Under the pieces are notes generated by a model. That model saw only the letters and a list, made by a program, of their open reading frames with translations. It was not told the DNA's origin and made no database searches. Positions 9,436 through 17,177 of a stretch of DNA of 64,000 nt are shown piece by piece. The translations under genes and the position numbers were made by a program. The stretch lies in assembly GCF_022024115.1 (NCBI RefSeq), contig NZ_CP091792.1, positions 1,922,001-1,986,000 of the forward strand, written 5' to 3'. This DNA is from Prevotella communis. GTDB lineage: Bacteria > Bacteroidota > Bacteroidia > Bacteroidales > Bacteroidaceae. The first letter of the stretch is position 1. Every line of letters starts with the position of its first letter.

Positions 9436-10303
9436 AATAATCGTCTAATACCTGTTTAACATCCAAGTCCTTAGTAAACTGAACTTGTTTGATACCAGCC
9501 ACATCACTATAAGCGAGATACTGACTGTAATCGCTAGCCAACTGTTTCAGCATTTCAATAGTTTCAAAATCCTGCATACAGAATACGAGTCCAACTCTTT
9601 CATGAATAGTATCGAAAGATATGGTATTATCACCCTCTTGCTCCTTCAGTTTCAGAAGACCATAAAGGAAAATCTCATTTGTTACCTTGCGCTTACCATC
9701 AACATTGAAGAAGTAGCCCTTACCTTCAGAATTCTGACGAATCAAGTCAAGATCAATCAGTAATGATGAGAAATCCTCATTCGATTGTGGCTTACGTGGC
9801 AGAGTGTAGTTTTGAAGCAGTACACCAATATCTTTCTTTACTGTATTGGCATTGAACAATCCGTTCTTATTAGCTTCCGCCATTTTCAGTTTGACATAAG
9901 TAAGAACTTGTTCACGTTCAAAACGAGTACGTTCGCGCTGTACTCCACAGAAAAACATCTTGTAAAGGGTAGCTTCCTCCGAAAACACTAAGTTAAAATG
10001 GAGCAACCATAAAGTTGCAATATCTTCCAAATATTTGTCTTTACCCTTGTTTTCATCAAAGAGATAACCACCAAGTGAAGTTATCTCATCATTCTCAGTA
10101 ATCCCAAAAGCCTTAAGCCAATACCGGATAGATGCTACCATATTTTTGCCAACACCTAATCCAATGACAGCTTCAGGACTATTGAAGTCGTTTCCTGAAA
10201 CAACAAAATCATATCCTTTTTTTAGCCAAAGCGACTTGCAAGGAAACGACTCGTGCCCTGAAAAAGTGTATTTCACGCCTTTTGCTTTATTTATAGCACT
10301 CAT
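9419..10303 (-). CDS. DUF4007 family protein, first gene of Dnd-like operon
   Basis: A 294-residue protein whose N-terminus, TFSGHESFPCKSLWLKKGYD, matches the hallmark of DUF4007 (FSGHE-FPC--WLKKGYD). DUF4007 proteins are found next to DndC-type genes, and their biochemical role is not known to me. The central part has short helical segments and no catalytic motif I can identify. A DNA-binding or specificity role is conceivable. It is the first gene of the minus-strand operon and its ATG at 10303 lies about 310 bases downstream of a good promoter. The intervening leader is strongly structured (see the RNA entry). Its 3' end overlaps the ATPase gene by 17 bases. Confidence 0.85.
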   Translation of the reverse strand: MSAINKAKGVKYTFSGHESFPCKSLWLKKGYDFVVSGNDFNSPEAVIGLGVGKNMVASIRYWLKAFGITENDEITSLGGYLFDENKGKDKYLEDIATLWLLHFNLVFSEEATLYKMFFCGVQRERTRFEREQVLTYVKLKMAEANKNGLFNANTVKKDIGVLLQNYTLPRKPQSNEDFSSLLIDLDLIRQNSEGKGYFFNVDGKRKVTNEIFLYGLLKLKEQEGDNTISFDTIHERVGLVFCMQDFETIEMLKQLASDYSQYLAYSDVAGIKQVQFTKDLDVKQVLDDYYGKDI

Positions 10304-10336
10304 TGTTTTAAGTTATTAAAGTTAGGGGAAAAAGAA

Positions 10337-10613
10337 AGCGCACCCTCATCCCTTATGCATTTACACTCTAGCCGTCGGCAAACAGGCTATGACACATTAC
10401 ACAAGGAAGGGTACGCCTATACAGGCGTATCCCGAATCCCGCAGAGCTGTGTCAATATTAGTTTTGCCGACTATTTGAGTGTAAGCTCTATCGAAATTTG
10501 AATACTCTAATTTCATCCCACGATGTCCTGCACCGCAGTCCTTACTCTCTTCAGAGCTAGGTTTATGCTCTCAAAAGCACATGGCAATTTCAAGCAAACA
10601 CCGCAATGCGCCT
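10337..10613 (-). ncRNA. Long structured RNA or 5' leader upstream of the Dnd-like operon
   Basis: Transcription from the promoter at 10615-10646 would give about 280 bases of highly paired RNA. Ends close by pairing of 10606-10613 with 10337-10344 (8 pairs, two of them G-U). Inside are nested stems: 10477-10484 with 10361-10368 (TTACACTC/GAGTGTAA), 10461-10471 with 10374-10383, 10448-10454 with 10390-10396 (TGACACA/TGTGTCA), and a terminal hairpin 10409-10417 with 10424-10433. After the closing stem the RNA strand turns U-rich (TTTCTTTTTCCCC). No protein-coding frame is convincing. It could be a stand-alone ncRNA (6S-like rod, defence-associated RNA) or a regulatory 5' leader of the operon. 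It does not show tmRNA, RNase P or SRP signatures. Confidence 0.6.
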
Positions 10614-10614
10614 A

Positions 10615-10646
10615 CAAAGGTAGTAAAAAAAAGTAATCTTGTCAAA
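10615..10646 (-). promoter_or_regulatory. Bacteroidetes-type promoter for leader RNA / Dnd-like operon
   Basis: On the minus strand, TTTG (10643-10646) and TACCTTTG (10615-10622) are separated by 20 bases. This is the standard -33/-7 arrangement of the Bacteroidetes housekeeping sigma factor. It would start transcription near 10610. Confidence 0.75.
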
Positions 10647-10766
10647 TAGTACAAGAAAAAAATGAGATTTAGAAAGATTTCCTCTCAAAAATTTGACCCG
10701 ACGGGCGAATTTTTTCACGACTCAGCAATACAAATGCAAGCATTTATTGCATTCGCTGCTCAAAAA

Positions 10767-10798
10767 TTTGGAATTAACGAAAATACTTTCTATCTTTG
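10767..10798 (+). promoter_or_regulatory. Bacteroidetes-type promoter for plus-strand ncRNA
   Basis: TTTG (10767-10770), a 20-base spacer, then TATCTTTG (10791-10798): a textbook -33/-7 pair. It fires away from the Dnd-like operon into the structured segment at 10801-10980. Confidence 0.75.
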
Positions 10799-10800
10799 CA

Positions 10801-10980
10801 ACGTGAAAGGAGAAATCAGGTAGAGCCACGATGTGCGGAACGGTGGCATGGCTGTGGAAACACAGAGATGATGAGCAATTCGACCTTCTTGCGTCCCTTT
10901 GGTAGCAAGCGAACAAGTTCGAGCGGCCGCCTGATTTCTTTCACTCAGATATAGAGCTGGTCACGTGTGGCCAGCTTTTA
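10801..10980 (+). ncRNA. Candidate small structured RNA with its own promoter and terminator
   Basis: About 175 bases are bounded by a canonical promoter and an intrinsic terminator. The 5' end (10803-10820, GTGAAAGGAGAAATCAGG) pairs with 10930-10944 (CCTGATTTCTTTCAC), closing the whole molecule. Inside are smaller hairpins, for example CTGTGGAAACACAG. No convincing open frame lies on this strand. The part 10881-10931 matches, in reverse orientation, a repeat found within the glycosyltransferase gene near 34857-34899, so the locus may have been assembled from a dispersed element. Long end-pairing with an internal open region is also a general 6S RNA feature, but I cannot assign a family. Confidence 0.6.
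10955..10980 (+). terminator. Intrinsic terminator of the ncRNA
   Basis: Perfect hairpin AGCTGG-TCAC-GTG-TGG-CCAGCT (10955-10976) followed by TTTTA. It ends the plus-strand RNA that begins near 10801. Confidence 0.65.
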
Positions 10981-11124
10981 TTGTACTTTGATATATCGCT
11001 TCCCGTTAAACTCCTTTTTATCAGTTCTGCGTGTGGCTGTGATAAAGTTGGGTGATGAGAAAAATGCGTATCCATCTCCATTTTGCCAAGGAAAAAGCAG
11101 AAAATTCACCCTATATAGCTGAAA
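10978..11124 (-). pseudogene. Gene remnant or very short CDS ending in NGKRYIKVQ
   Basis: A minus-strand open frame of 48 codons ends in TAA at 10978-10980 and opens after a stop at 11125-11127. Its translation looks protein-like (segments PWQNGDGYAFFSSPNF and TDKKEFNGKRYIKVQ) but has no ATG start. A GTG at codon 6 could serve. The upstream side is cut by a palindromic repeat array at 11121-11205. This looks like the 3' end of a gene truncated by the repeat, or a tiny GTG-start gene. No function is recognised. Confidence 0.4.
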
Positions 11125-11205
11125 TCATGAATTCACTCGAGTGATTTCATGACTTGAGCTAGCTAATTCGATGAAATCACTCGAGTGAAGATTTTGGGGG
11201 TATTA
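11121..11205. repeat. Palindromic intergenic array 1
   Basis: Two copies of the palindrome CACTCGAGTG (11134-11143 and 11178-11187) lie in ATTTCAT/ATGAAAT context, separated by an AT-rich linker containing GAGCTAGCT, and end in TTTTGGGGGTATTA. The layout parallels arrays at 12190-12266 and 17178-17283. Confidence 0.6.
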
Positions 11206-11229
11206 CGTGACAGGAAGGATTGATGTCAA

Positions 11230-11637
11230 TCATGAATTGCCTAATAAAGTCTTGATTGCGCGAATAAAATCTACTACTTTGGGAGTGTATTCGTCTATCA
11301 TTTCCTTATCGCAATATACAAAGTCGTCATAATCTCCACTATGACGGATTTCGAATAATCTACTGAAGGTCTTACCGTATTCATTAGAGAGTAGCCCTTT
11401 AGAGACAAAATGTAAGCCCAATAATGTTTTGGCTCCAGCATGTGACTGTGTATTTAGGCCATTTGCAATAAGAAGTGCAGAAACAGCATAATAACACGCA
11501 TAATACAATCGGTTAGCTGCTGCATTATAATGCGCTTCCTTGGCAAGAATCTCAACTTCTTTAAGAGTCTCGTCTGCCCTGTCAAGTCTATACTGTATAA
11601 GTGCCTCTCGACTCTGTTCGTCTAATGTCTCTTTCAT
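11230..11637 (-). CDS. HEPN domain protein, HepT-like toxin of a MNT/HEPN pair
   Basis: A 135-residue all-helical HEPN protein. It contains YNAAANRLYYACYYAVSALL, typical of the HEPN fold, and RLFEIRH, which fits the R-x4-6-H motif of HEPN ribonucleases. HEPN proteins encoded beside a minimal nucleotidyltransferase form the HepT-MntA toxin-antitoxin type, in which the MNT AMPylates and silences the HEPN RNase. The ATG overlaps the upstream MNT stop by four bases (11634-11637). It sits beside the Dnd-like operon, consistent with a defence island. Toxicity and the RNA target are not visible from the sequence. Confidence 0.8.
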   Translation of the reverse strand: MKETLDEQSREALIQYRLDRADETLKEVEILAKEAHYNAAANRLYYACYYAVSALLIANGLNTQSHAGAKTLLGLHFVSKGLLSNEYGKTFSRLFEIRHSGDYDDFVYCDKEMIDEYTPKVVDFIRAIKTLLGNS

Positions 11638-11948
11638 AGTTTTATTCCTTCATTCATTACATTAACATAGAATGGGGTCTTGAATGGACGATTTTCCCAC
11701 TGTTTGCGTAGTATTATCATAGGACTGATCAGAACACCAGTGTTGAGTTCCAAGTCATATAACGCACCAGATATTTCTTCCTCTCTACGAAGATTCCTCT
11801 TATCGCCTTCAAGCAGAATCAGCACGTCAATGTCGCTATCAGCACGGGCATCGCCTCGTGCTTCTGAACCATATAAAATCGTCGTTGCCGTAGGCTCCGT
11901 CTTTTCAATGGTTTGCTTGATTTGCTTAACAATCTCTAATCTTCTCAT
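11634..11948 (-). CDS. Minimal nucleotidyltransferase, MntA-like antitoxin
   Basis: A 104-residue nucleotidyltransferase of the MNT family. It contains LYGSEARGDARADSDIDVLI (about residues 25-44), the GS...DxD catalytic signature. The start is taken at the ATG at 11948 because the promoter -7 box TATCTTTG lies at 11976-11983, which rules out the longer upstream frame. It precedes and overlaps the HEPN gene. The expected role is antitoxin that modifies the HEPN toxin; a free-standing regulatory nucleotidyltransferase is the alternative. Confidence 0.8.
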   Translation of the reverse strand: MRRLEIVKQIKQTIEKTEPTATTILYGSEARGDARADSDIDVLILLEGDKRNLRREEEISGALYDLELNTGVLISPMIILRKQWENRPFKTPFYVNVMNEGIKL

Positions 11949-11975
11949 TCTCTTGGAAGTTAATTTCTCCGAGTG

Positions 11976-11983
11976 CAAAGATA
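11976..11983 (-). promoter_or_regulatory. -7 box of MNT/HEPN operon
   Basis: On the minus strand this reads TATCTTTG, followed by CACTC, the same extended form seen before fmt and the DMP19 gene. It fixes the MNT start downstream at 11948. Confidence 0.6.
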
Positions 11984-12150
11984 AGAAGTTTTTCTGAACT
12001 CCCAAAATAAAAAGGATACTTTTTGAGTAACTCGTCCTTTTGCAACAAGAGAAACGTCGTTTCTCGATGAGCAACACGTCGTTTCTCGGACAGAGATACG
12101 ACGAAGTGAAGTGAGAGGCTGGTATTGATTCCAAAGATAAAAAAGTGAAC

Positions 12151-12176
12151 AAAAAAACGGGCCGAAAATGGCCCGT
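12151..12176 (-). terminator. Intrinsic terminator, second one after the small MKKIY gene
   Basis: Hairpin ACGGGCC-GAAAAT-GGCCCGT, with a run of seven T on the minus-strand 3' side (12151-12157). It stops minus-strand transcripts arriving from 12369, upstream of the MNT promoter. Confidence 0.65.
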
Positions 12177-12189
12177 TAACTAGATTAAT

Positions 12190-12266
12190 CGTTTGAGTTA
12201 ACTCAAATCACCAATCGAGTTAATTCAAATCATGATTTTAGTTAACTCAAATTTTCAGGGGTATTA
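12190..12266. repeat. Palindromic intergenic array 2
   Basis: Three related palindromes, TTTGAGTTAACTCAAA (12192-12207), GAGTTAATTC and AGTTAACT, are separated by ATCA-type linkers and end in TTTTCAGGGGTATTA. The same architecture as array 1 (palindromes, ATCATG linker, G-run, TATTA) but with a different palindrome core. Confidence 0.6.
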
Positions 12267-12303
12267 TAAGGGGGAAATATAAGAATTGAAAATACTATAC
12301 AAA

Positions 12304-12347
12304 ACAAAAAAAACGGCTCCTGAAGCGGAGGTGCTTCAGGAGCCGTT
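12304..12347 (-). terminator. Intrinsic terminator of surface-protein cassette 1
   Basis: A 15-pair hairpin (12312-12326 with 12333-12347, AACGGCTCCTGAAGC) with a T-run on the minus-strand 3' side. It is nearly identical to the terminator of cassette 2 at 17315-17350. Confidence 0.8.
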
Positions 12348-12368
12348 GGAGGGGGTTATAAGGGGCTG

Positions 12369-12533
12369 TTATCTCAGGACATCATCATCATCCAGATCGT
12401 CGTTGGGATCATAGTTTAATTCCTCGGCATTACTGCCGCCCAATAACTGCACATCACCACTAGTAGCCATCAGGTGTCCCTGGTGTTGCAGCACCACGGT
12501 CTGCATCTCCGGTTTCATATATATCTTCTTCAT
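12369..12533 (-). CDS. 54-residue MKKIY-type small protein, cassette 1
   Basis: A short gene (MKKIYMKPEMQTVVLQHQGH, ending DDLDDDDVLR). It starts like many Bacteroidales small proteins with an MKKIYxKPE lead, has a central LMATSGDVQLLGGS, and an Asp-rich tail. It has a paralogue at 17371-17550. Both follow a giant secreted protein and precede the same type of terminator, so they are co-transcribed with it. No function is known to me. The acidic tail and conserved lead suggest a secreted or membrane-associated peptide, but no classical signal peptide is seen. Confidence 0.7.
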   Translation of the reverse strand: MKKIYMKPEMQTVVLQHQGHLMATSGDVQLLGGSNAEELNYDPNDDLDDDDVLR

Positions 12534-12575
12534 AATTCTTTTGATTCTATAATTTATATTCTACGGATTTATTTT

Positions 12576-12663
12576 GTCTACGGACTTCAAGGACTTTTTG
12601 GACCTTGCCGCCAAGGCGGCGCTGGCGCTGCCACTGTCCTTTTAGTCCCAAGAGTCCGTAGAC
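12576..12663. repeat. 88-base element with terminal inverted repeats, copy 1
   Basis: GTCTACGGAC at the left end matches GTCCGTAGAC at the right end as a 10-base terminal inverted repeat. The interior has a GCCGCC/GGCGGC hairpin and GGACTTTTTGGAC. An almost identical copy lies at 17591-17677 at the equivalent place in cassette 2. It looks like a miniature mobile element or a processed intergenic module; no target-site duplication was established. Confidence 0.6.
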
Positions 12664-12675
12664 CTTTATCACTCC

Positions 12676-15600
12676 TTAGCGAACAAATTTCTTTTTGCCA
12701 TTCACGATATACAGCCCCTTCTTGGTCGGCTTCCCGCTGAGCTTCACACCATCGAGCGTGTACCACTCAGCAGCGGTAGCAAATTCTTCACTCTTCACTA
12801 TACCCTTTTCCCTTAACAAAGTTGTGTCGTCGTCGCCGAAGTTCATCACAAAGCTGCGGGCGGTCTGGCTGTCAGAGAAATAGAAGTATGCGCGGCAGGT
12901 GCCCAGTGCCTTTTTGTTAGCGATAGTGCGGTCCGTCTTGGCATAGCCCAGCTTATTGTTGCCAGACAGCAGCAGCACTTTGCTGCGGTTGGCATCGGTA
13001 ATCTCCAGCGGAGCGTAGGTGCCCTTGAACGAGCCGCCCGTGAAGTTCACGTCGCGGTTGCTGTTGTCGATGGTAACGCCGGTGAACACAGGGTTCACGA
13101 GGTCATAGTTGCTCGGATTGGCATCATATCCAGCATCCTTGCTCCACTTCACGATATACGGCTTACCAGCCTCGATGGCCGTCAGGGCATCGCTGAAGTT
13201 CAGCTTCAGCGTGCCGTTGTTGTCGAGGTTCGATGTCGTCAGCAGTTCCTTCACCGTAGCGTCTTCCAGCGGTGTGCCCGTGAAGTCGCTGATAGCGAAC
13301 GGCAGCACCAGCGTGTTCCAGTAGCCGTCCTTGTAGAGCGTGCGGCCAGAGAGGATGACGGGAGTGGTCTGACCATTGAGAGCAGTGATTTGGGTGCTAT
13401 TGTCCGCGTTGTTAGCCAGAGAAACAGCACTCACTGCACCGTTATTCGGAGCCCAGTCAGTAGTGCGTACACCTGAGTCCTTTATATATTCGATGTTTTC
13501 ATCCCAATTCTCATACTCGTAGCCGAAGCCCACGTTGGTGGCATTGGCCACACCGCCGACCGTGCAGTTGGCGTAGAAGTTGCTATTAATGTAGCCATTG
13601 AAATTGGCAGCGAATAATGCACCCTCTACGTATAGTGCTTTGGCGGTTGTGCTTCCGATAGCACCATAGTACTGGCCGACGGCGGGCACAGTGGCACCGA
13701 CTGCGAGGCAGTTATTTATATTGCCAATCGCTTTGCCAGCAATACCGCCATAGTAATTGCAGGTAGTGGCATCCACATTAGCGTCGATGCTGAGCTGGAC
13801 GGCGCTGGTGCAATGGCTGACGGTCACCCCAGTTCCTATGGCATAGGGACCACCTGCGATACCGCCATGATAGTCTGAACCCTCTTGTTCTGTGTTGATG
13901 GTGACGCTATTGGTTACGTGGCAGTTCTCAATGGTGCCACCGTTATAGTAGCCTGCAATGCCACCAACAAACTTATAACCAGTGATGACAGCATCTGTCA
14001 AAGTAACATTCTTAATCGTTGCTCCCGAAATACATCCGAAGAGACCTTGACAGTGAGCGTCATCGCCTGTGCCATCACGATATATGCGGATGCCGCTGAT
14101 GGTATGACCATCGCCATCGAATGTGCCTTTGAAAAAGTTGAAATCCCATTCGATACCTGATGTCCCCTCGGCTTTACCTATGGCGGTATAGTTGCTCTCG
14201 GTGGCGCTGCCGCCAGTATAGGTAATGTCACGGTCCAGCTTGAAATAGTAGCCGTAGAAGGGCTCGCCAGCGTTGACTATCGTTGCCAGCTGGTCGAGGT
14301 CGGTGGGGCTGCTGATGATATAGGGGTCATTCTCGGTTCCCGATCCCTCACTCCAAACGAAAGAGAAATCCTTACTCCATATGGCCGTGAGGGTCATATT
14401 GACCATTGTGCCAGTGGGTACGGTGATGGTGGTCTGCGGCGTGTCATATATCCATCCTGTCCATCCTACAAAGGTGTAGCCTTCGCGGGTGGGAGGATTG
14501 ATGGTGAAGGTCGCTGTCTCAATGTTATATTTGTCGGGGTTGCCAGCGGCGTTTGTACCGCCATTCAGATCGTAAGATATCCAATAATTTTTAGTTATCC
14601 ATGTGGCTTTGTACGAACGGTTGCCCGTAGAGCCTGCGGGGATGGTAATATCATTTGTAGGGATGTCAGTGTCAGTAACCTCCCAACCATTGAAACTATA
14701 ACCATCACGAGAAGGGGTGTATGTGATTTCGAAATCTTCATTCGACTCGTTGTAGCCAGTGGGGACTGTCACCAAGGGATCAAATGCGCCGCCATTCAGA
14801 TTGATGGTGATGGCGTATTGGTATTCCGACCAGTTGGCCGTATAGCTCTTATCGCCCATCGAACCCTGGGCAATGGTGATGGTGGTTTCAGGCGCTATGC
14901 CGTTGCTGCCCGTCCAGCCAACGAAGTTGTAGCCCGGACGCAATGGGTCGCTCAGCGTGGGGTTGTTCAGCGTAAAGGTCTCGGTCTCTATGTTATAAGT
15001 GGTGGGGTTGGCTGTGGCCACGCTGCCGCCATCAAGGTCGTAGGTGATATTGTAAGTGATGGGGGTCCACTGCGCCGTATGCGTGATGTTATCGGCAGGC
15101 ATTGTTGCAGGCAGTGCCGGACTCCAGCCCGCGAAGTCGTAGCCCACGCGCGAAGGGTCGGCAGGTGCAATGATGTCGGTGCCGTAGTCCTGTGTAATAG
15201 CATCGATGGTGGCTGGTGTTCCGCTGTTGGTATCGAATGAAATCGTGTACTCGTTAATCGTCCACTTAGCATAGAGCGTCACCGTGCCGCCGTCAGTAGT
15301 AGTGAGGTTATTGACGTTCTCGCCGTCGGCGTAAACCACATCACTATTAGCTGACTTTGCCCAACCGGCGAAGGAATAGCCTGTGCGGGTAAATGCGTTG
15401 GCGGTAAGGTTCTGAGCAGCGTCGTAGGTAAAGTTCTGCGCATCCATACTTCCTCCTGTATTGCCATTGCCGTCGAATGCTACGGAGTATGTGATAGGCG
15501 TCCACTTGGCATAGAGCGTGGTGGCTTCAGCAATGTTCCATGCAGTTGCACTCGTGCCGTCGGCATTATAGTACTTGGTGCCGCCGCCATCGGTTGCTGT

Positions 15601-17076
15601 GTAGTAGCCACCAAAGGTGTAGCCCGTCCGTGAAGGCACGGTGATGGCGGGCATCGCTGCGTCGTAGGTGGCGGTGACCTCAGTAGTACCGGCAGTGGTG
15701 GCGCTCTGACCATCGAGTGTCACGGTATACTCGTTGGCCGTCCACTTAGCGTAGAGGTCCAACGTACCGCCGTCGGTAGTGACGAGGTTGCTGACGCTCT
15801 CTCCGTCAGAGTAAAGCACGTTGCCATTGGCCGACGTTGCCCAGCCTGCAAAGGTGTAGCCCGTGCGGTTGAAGGCGCAGTCGGTGAGGTTCTGTGCTAT
15901 GCTGTATTCAAAGCCTTGCGGGCTCATGCTGCCACTCGTAGAGCCGTTACCCTTGAAGGTGACGGTATAGGTGAAGTTGCGCAGCGATGCATTGATGGTG
16001 ACATCGGCAGAGGCAATGGTCACCGTGGCGCTTGTCTTGTTGCCGGACAGGGTGTAACTGGAGCCCGTTCCGCTGGCACTGAAGTCATTGTTGAAGGCCT
16101 TGTAGGCAGGAGCCGTCAGCGTGATGGTAGAGTTGGCAGCGAAGTAGCCGTAGTCACCATGACTGACGCAGAGAGCAGCACTGGTAACACCGCTGGGAAT
16201 GCCGCTAACGGCACGCACAAGGGTGGTGCTGGCTTCGGGGGCGCCATGACCGTAATCGCCTACGGGACGGTAGTAATTGTTGGTGACAACATTATCGCTG
16301 CCGTTAGAACATCCTATGAGGATTTTGAAATAGCTGAGACTGGATGTGACGTCGGTGCTATAGCAGAGGCTGCCGCTCACGGGCGACGCCCCGTAGTTAT
16401 AGCCCACGATGCCACCGAAGTGTGCTTCGTTTTGACGGTTAACCAAAACAAACTTTGCTCCCACGGTGCAGTTGGTGATAGTGCCGATATCGGTGCCAGA
16501 ACTGGTGTTGCCTCCATTCTGGGCAGTGATACCTCCACAATACTCACTGGTACTGGTTGTGTTCGCCGTGAGTGTGACGGTACTTTCCACATGGCAGTTG
16601 CTGATGGTACCCGAGTTTTTACAGGTGATACCTGCCACCCATCTGTCAGCGGTGAATTTACTGTTGGCCACGGTGAGATTGCTGATGGTACTCCCTGTAG
16701 CTAGATTTCCGAAGGGGGCTGCGAAGTTGTTGCTTCCCCTGTTCATGCTGATGTTCTGGATGGTGTGCCCCTTACCGTCGAAGTGTATGTAGCAGGAACC
16801 AGGCGTTGACTCTTGGGGATTCTGACCGAAACGATTAAAAGTGCTCCAGTTGAAGTCAATGTCGGCATCCAACTCAATATACACATGGTTGCCGTCATTG
16901 TAGTAATACTTCGAGTCCTGACCAGCAGTGTTCCAGTCGCTCGCGTTGTGGATGATGTAAGGGTCTTGCTGCGTGCCGCTACCCGTAATCGTTGCCCACG
17001 CCGTGGTGGTCGTGAGCAGCATCATGAGCAGCGCGAGGGCCGCCCTTGAAAACAATCTAAATGGTTTTTGTCTCAT
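12676..17076 (-). CDS. Giant secreted protein with GLUG and seven InlB-type repeats
   Basis: A 1466-residue protein with a signal peptide (LFSRAALALLMMLLTTTTAW, cleavage near AWA-TI). Residues about 30-360 and 930-1200 carry GLUG-type stretches (GTFDGDGHTISGIRIYRDG, FVGGIAGYYNGG). The middle (about 365-905) holds seven Listeria-Bacteroides (InlB B) repeats of about 70 residues with GYTFAGWA and LYAKWT signatures. The last 45 residues (WYTLDGVKLSGKPTKKGLYI) form the C-terminal tail common in Prevotella surface proteins and may be a secretion/sorting signal. Just before it is the inserted-looking GIVKSEEFATAAE segment. It is probably exported and used for adhesion or glycan binding. A promoter lies at 17152-17159, and the gene is followed by the small gene at 12369. 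Confidence 0.8.
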   Translation of the reverse strand: MRQKPFRLFSRAALALLMMLLTTTTAWATITGSGTQQDPYIIHNASDWNTAGQDSKYYYNDGNHVYIELDADIDFNWSTFNRFGQNPQESTPGSCYIHFDGKGHTIQNISMNRGSNNFAAPFGNLATGSTISNLTVANSKFTADRWVAGITCKNSGTISNCHVESTVTLTANTTSTSEYCGGITAQNGGNTSSGTDIGTITNCTVGAKFVLVNRQNEAHFGGIVGYNYGASPVSGSLCYSTDVTSSLSYFKILIGCSNGSDNVVTNNYYRPVGDYGHGAPEASTTLVRAVSGIPSGVTSAALCVSHGDYGYFAANSTITLTAPAYKAFNNDFSASGTGSSYTLSGNKTSATVTIASADVTINASLRNFTYTVTFKGNGSTSGSMSPQGFEYSIAQNLTDCAFNRTGYTFAGWATSANGNVLYSDGESVSNLVTTDGGTLDLYAKWTANEYTVTLDGQSATTAGTTEVTATYDAAMPAITVPSRTGYTFGGYYTATDGGGTKYYNADGTSATAWNIAEATTLYAKWTPITYSVAFDGNGNTGGSMDAQNFTYDAAQNLTANAFTRTGYSFAGWAKSANSDVVYADGENVNNLTTTDGGTVTLYAKWTINEYTISFDTNSGTPATIDAITQDYGTDIIAPADPSRVGYDFAGWSPALPATMPADNITHTAQWTPITYNITYDLDGGSVATANPTTYNIETETFTLNNPTLSDPLRPGYNFVGWTGSNGIAPETTITIAQGSMGDKSYTANWSEYQYAITINLNGGAFDPLVTVPTGYNESNEDFEITYTPSRDGYSFNGWEVTDTDIPTNDITIPAGSTGNRSYKATWITKNYWISYDLNGGTNAAGNPDKYNIETATFTINPPTREGYTFVGWTGWIYDTPQTTITVPTGTMVNMTLTAIWSKDFSFVWSEGSGTENDPYIISSPTDLDQLATIVNAGEPFYGYYFKLDRDITYTGGSATESNYTAIGKAEGTSGIEWDFNFFKGTFDGDGHTISGIRIYRDGTGDDAHCQGLFGCISGATIKNVTLTDAVITGYKFVGGIAGYYNGGTIENCHVTNSVTINTEQEGSDYHGGIAGGPYAIGTGVTVSHCTSAVQLSIDANVDATTCNYYGGIAGKAIGNINNCLAVGATVPAVGQYYGAIGSTTAKALYVEGALFAANFNGYINSNFYANCTVGGVANATNVGFGYEYENWDENIEYIKDSGVRTTDWAPNNGAVSAVSLANNADNSTQITALNGQTTPVILSGRTLYKDGYWNTLVLPFAISDFTGTPLEDATVKELLTTSNLDNNGTLKLNFSDALTAIEAGKPYIVKWSKDAGYDANPSNYDLVNPVFTGVTIDNSNRDVNFTGGSFKGTYAPLEITDANRSKVLLLSGNNKLGYAKTDRTIANKKALGTCRAYFYFSDSQTARSFVMNFGDDDTTLLREKGIVKSEEFATAAEWYTLDGVKLSGKPTKKGLYIVNGKKKFVR
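12773..12811 (-). repeat. In-frame dispersed repeat, VKSEEFATA copy in surface protein 1
   Basis: On the coding strand, a GTGAAGAGTGAAGAATTTGC core followed by TACCGC encodes VKSEEFATAA. Related copies occur at 17781-17819, 23236-23362 and 62541-62572. Copies in coding regions keep the same reading frame. Confidence 0.65.
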
Positions 17077-17151
17077 GTTTGATATATTTTTAATGTTTAT
17101 TTTCTATGGCCGAAGCGTGCCCTTAGGGACACGAAAGTATCTAAACGGCTG

Positions 17152-17159
17152 CAAAGGTA
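17152..17159 (-). promoter_or_regulatory. -7 box for surface-protein cassette 1
   Basis: Reads TACCTTTG followed by CAGC on the minus strand. It lies about 75 bases upstream of the ATG at 17076. Confidence 0.6.
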
Positions 17160-17177
17160 CACATTTCTTATGAAATA

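Noticed and set aside
10337..10613. Retron or integron attC site
   Set aside because: No reverse transcriptase or integrase gene is adjacent, and the stems lack attC core-site motifs.
12190..12266. Possible CRISPR array
   Set aside because: Only three non-identical palindromes with short, related linkers; no uniform repeat length, no unique spacers and no cas genes nearby.
15916..16704. Plus-strand open frame inside the first giant surface gene
   Set aside because: Shadow of the repetitive, GC-rich minus-strand coding sequence; no promoter or recognisable domain.
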